A stretch of DNA of 64,000 bases from Marinomonas sp. UCMA 3892 (lineage in GTDB: Bacteria; Pseudomonadota; Gammaproteobacteria; Pseudomonadales; Marinomonadaceae): the NCBI RefSeq assembly GCF_012726345.1, contig NZ_PTXN01000002.1:62001-126000 (forward strand), written 5' to 3'. Under the pieces are notes generated by a model, which saw only the letters and a program-made list of their open reading frames with translations, searched no databases and was not told the DNA's origin. Shown here piece by piece: positions 63,901 through 64,000 of this stretch. A program made the translations under genes and the position numbers. Position 1 is the stretch's first letter, and each line of letters begins with the position of its first letter.

Positions 63901-64000
63901 GTCACCCTCGAAGCCTGTGTATTTTTTACCATTGTAGGTAAAAGCCAGTACTTTGGAGCGATCGATACGGCCGCCATCTTGAAGACGATTCTTTTGAGTC
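60985..64000 (-). CDS. soxA: Sarcosine oxidase alpha subunit, missing only its first codon
   Basis: About 1004 residues are visible, in frame to the window edge; the first visible codon reads T-Q-K-N-R-L-Q-D-G-G-R-I and position 64000 is probably the G of the ATG, so the gene is essentially complete. Domains: SoxA N-terminal 2Fe-2S-like fold (G-R-S-F-K-Y-S-R-P-R-G near 49), Rossmann FAD/NAD domain with G-A-G-P-A-G-L-A-A-A near residue 175, and C-terminal aminomethyltransferase (GcvT-like) domain that takes the methyl group to THF. SoxB and SoxD genes, the other subunits, should lie beyond the right edge. Confidence 0.96.
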   Translation of the reverse strand, partial: TQKNRLQDGGRIDRSKVLAFTYNGKKYTGFEGDTLASALLANGVDIIGRSFKYSRPRGIVAAGAEEPNAIMQIGSTEATQIPNVRATQQSLYSGLVAGSTNGWPSVDNDLMGLVGKVGGKMMPPGFYYKTFMYPKSMWETYESYIRKAAGLGRAPKENDPDIYDKMNQHCDVIIVGAGPAGLAAALTAARAGARVIIADEQNEFGGSLLSSKELLGGKPAAEWVADVVKELSTYDDVLMLPNSQVNGYHDHNFLTIQQHCTDQFADRAPNGQVAQRYHRVRAKWVVLATGAHERPLVYGNNDVPGCMVANAVSTYINRYGVVPGKNLVLMTSNDNAYRTALDWHDAGRNVVAIVDSRKNPHGTFVDAARDRGISIIVGSGVIEAHGSKRVSGVSIAPLNDAGDAVVGPIIKMAADTVATSGGWSPVIHLSCHTGARPVWNEEILGFTPGATYQKQLTAGAINGAFSTAQALSEGVKAASDALSQLGLAKSDVVLPETEVIEEGKAMALFHIPHTKPTSKAPKQFVDYQNDVTASGIELACREGFESIEHVKRYTAMGFGTDQGKLGNINGMAIAAKMLNQTIPQTGTTIFRPNYTPVTFGAIAGRDCGALFDPERYTAMHAWHVEHGAKFEDVGQWKRAWYYPKGNETMQQALDRECLATRKSVGILDASTLGKIDIQGKDAREFLGRVYTNAWAKLPVGKCRYGLMCGEDGMVFDDGVTSCLAENHFLMTTTSGGAARVLSWLEIYHQTEWPELEVYFNSVTDHWSTMTISGPNSRKLLEKLTDSDVSKENMAFMDWKPMTVAGVPARVFRISFTGELSFEINVQANYGLHVWKALFEKGAEFNLTPYGTETMHILRAEKGFIIAGQDTDGSVHPFDLGMSWAVSMQKPFSFIGKRGMQREDCVRENRKQLVGLKTLDPKAVLPEGAQGVLDPKAPIPMPMVGHVTSSYWSANLNRSVAMGFVKGGLDKMGERVFYPLADGRVIEAEICSPVFLDPKGERQNV

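Noticed and set aside
1..64000. CRISPR array, tRNA or rRNA genes, intact insertion sequence
   Set aside because: None seen: no regularly spaced direct repeats, no cloverleaf or CCA-ended element recognised, and no transposase frame.

Overview
The window reads as the chromosome of a marine, heterotrophic gammaproteobacterium, most likely an Oceanospirillales member close to Marinomonas. This is inferred from gene content and a moderate, slightly AT-rich composition; no 16S rRNA or other marker is present. It carries most of a glycine-betaine demethylation pathway, the tyrosine/homogentisate pathway, plant- or algal-polysaccharide sugar genes and several sensory proteins. No tRNA, rRNA, CRISPR array or intact insertion sequence was seen.

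Layout. 1-429: end of an FAD monooxygenase resembling urate hydroxylase HpxO. 615-8638: arabinose-oligosaccharide module, with an ArsR-type regulator, GH51 arabinofuranosidase, a MalK-type ATPase, two permeases, a binding protein and an aldose epimerase; a 15-nt palindrome over a promoter precedes the operon. 8729-9811: binding protein with a Fur-like site. 10026-11993: dCache chemoreceptor. 12408-20612 (minus strand): dimethylglycine demethylase cluster in the order M19 dipeptidase, DUF5943-type protein, dgcA, dgcB, etfA, etfB, small protein. 20.7-22.4 kb: non-coding dispersed repeats around a VC0807-type membrane protein. 22552-23925: a short threonyl-tRNA synthetase lacking TGS and editing domains, preceded by a Thr-codon leader peptide and attenuator. 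24014-30778: two large GGDEF proteins, one broken by an in-frame stop, with an M48 lipoprotein peptidase between them. 30844-33546: GH2 glycosidase. 34083-39280: fahA-maiA-hppD-hmgA and a divergent MarR regulator with a double palindromic operator.

39362-47601 holds an old-yellow-enzyme/LysR pair, an MscS channel, a MYG1 protein, a chemoreceptor with a cysteine-rich PAS domain and small housekeeping-like genes. 47890-51570 encodes a 1226-residue STAND-type P-loop NTPase with a degenerate nuclease-like N-terminus, the best candidate for an uncharacterised anti-phage protein; repeats lie beside it. 52031-59250: M32 carboxypeptidase, a ParE-type toxin-antitoxin pair, quinone-linked D-lactate dehydrogenase, a BLUF photoreceptor, a lipoprotein esterase and a GlcD-like flavoprotein. 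59365 to the end (minus strand): purU, soxG and soxA.

The genes combine into two clear catabolic themes. DgcAB with the dedicated ETF oxidises dimethylglycine to sarcosine, sarcosine oxidase (SoxA/SoxG here, SoxB/D presumably beyond the edge) takes it to glycine, and PurU balances the one-carbon folate pool. HppD-HmgA-MaiA-FahA take 4-hydroxyphenylpyruvate to fumarate and acetoacetate. The most notable regulatory element is the threonine attenuator; the most notable candidate new system is the solitary STAND NTPase.
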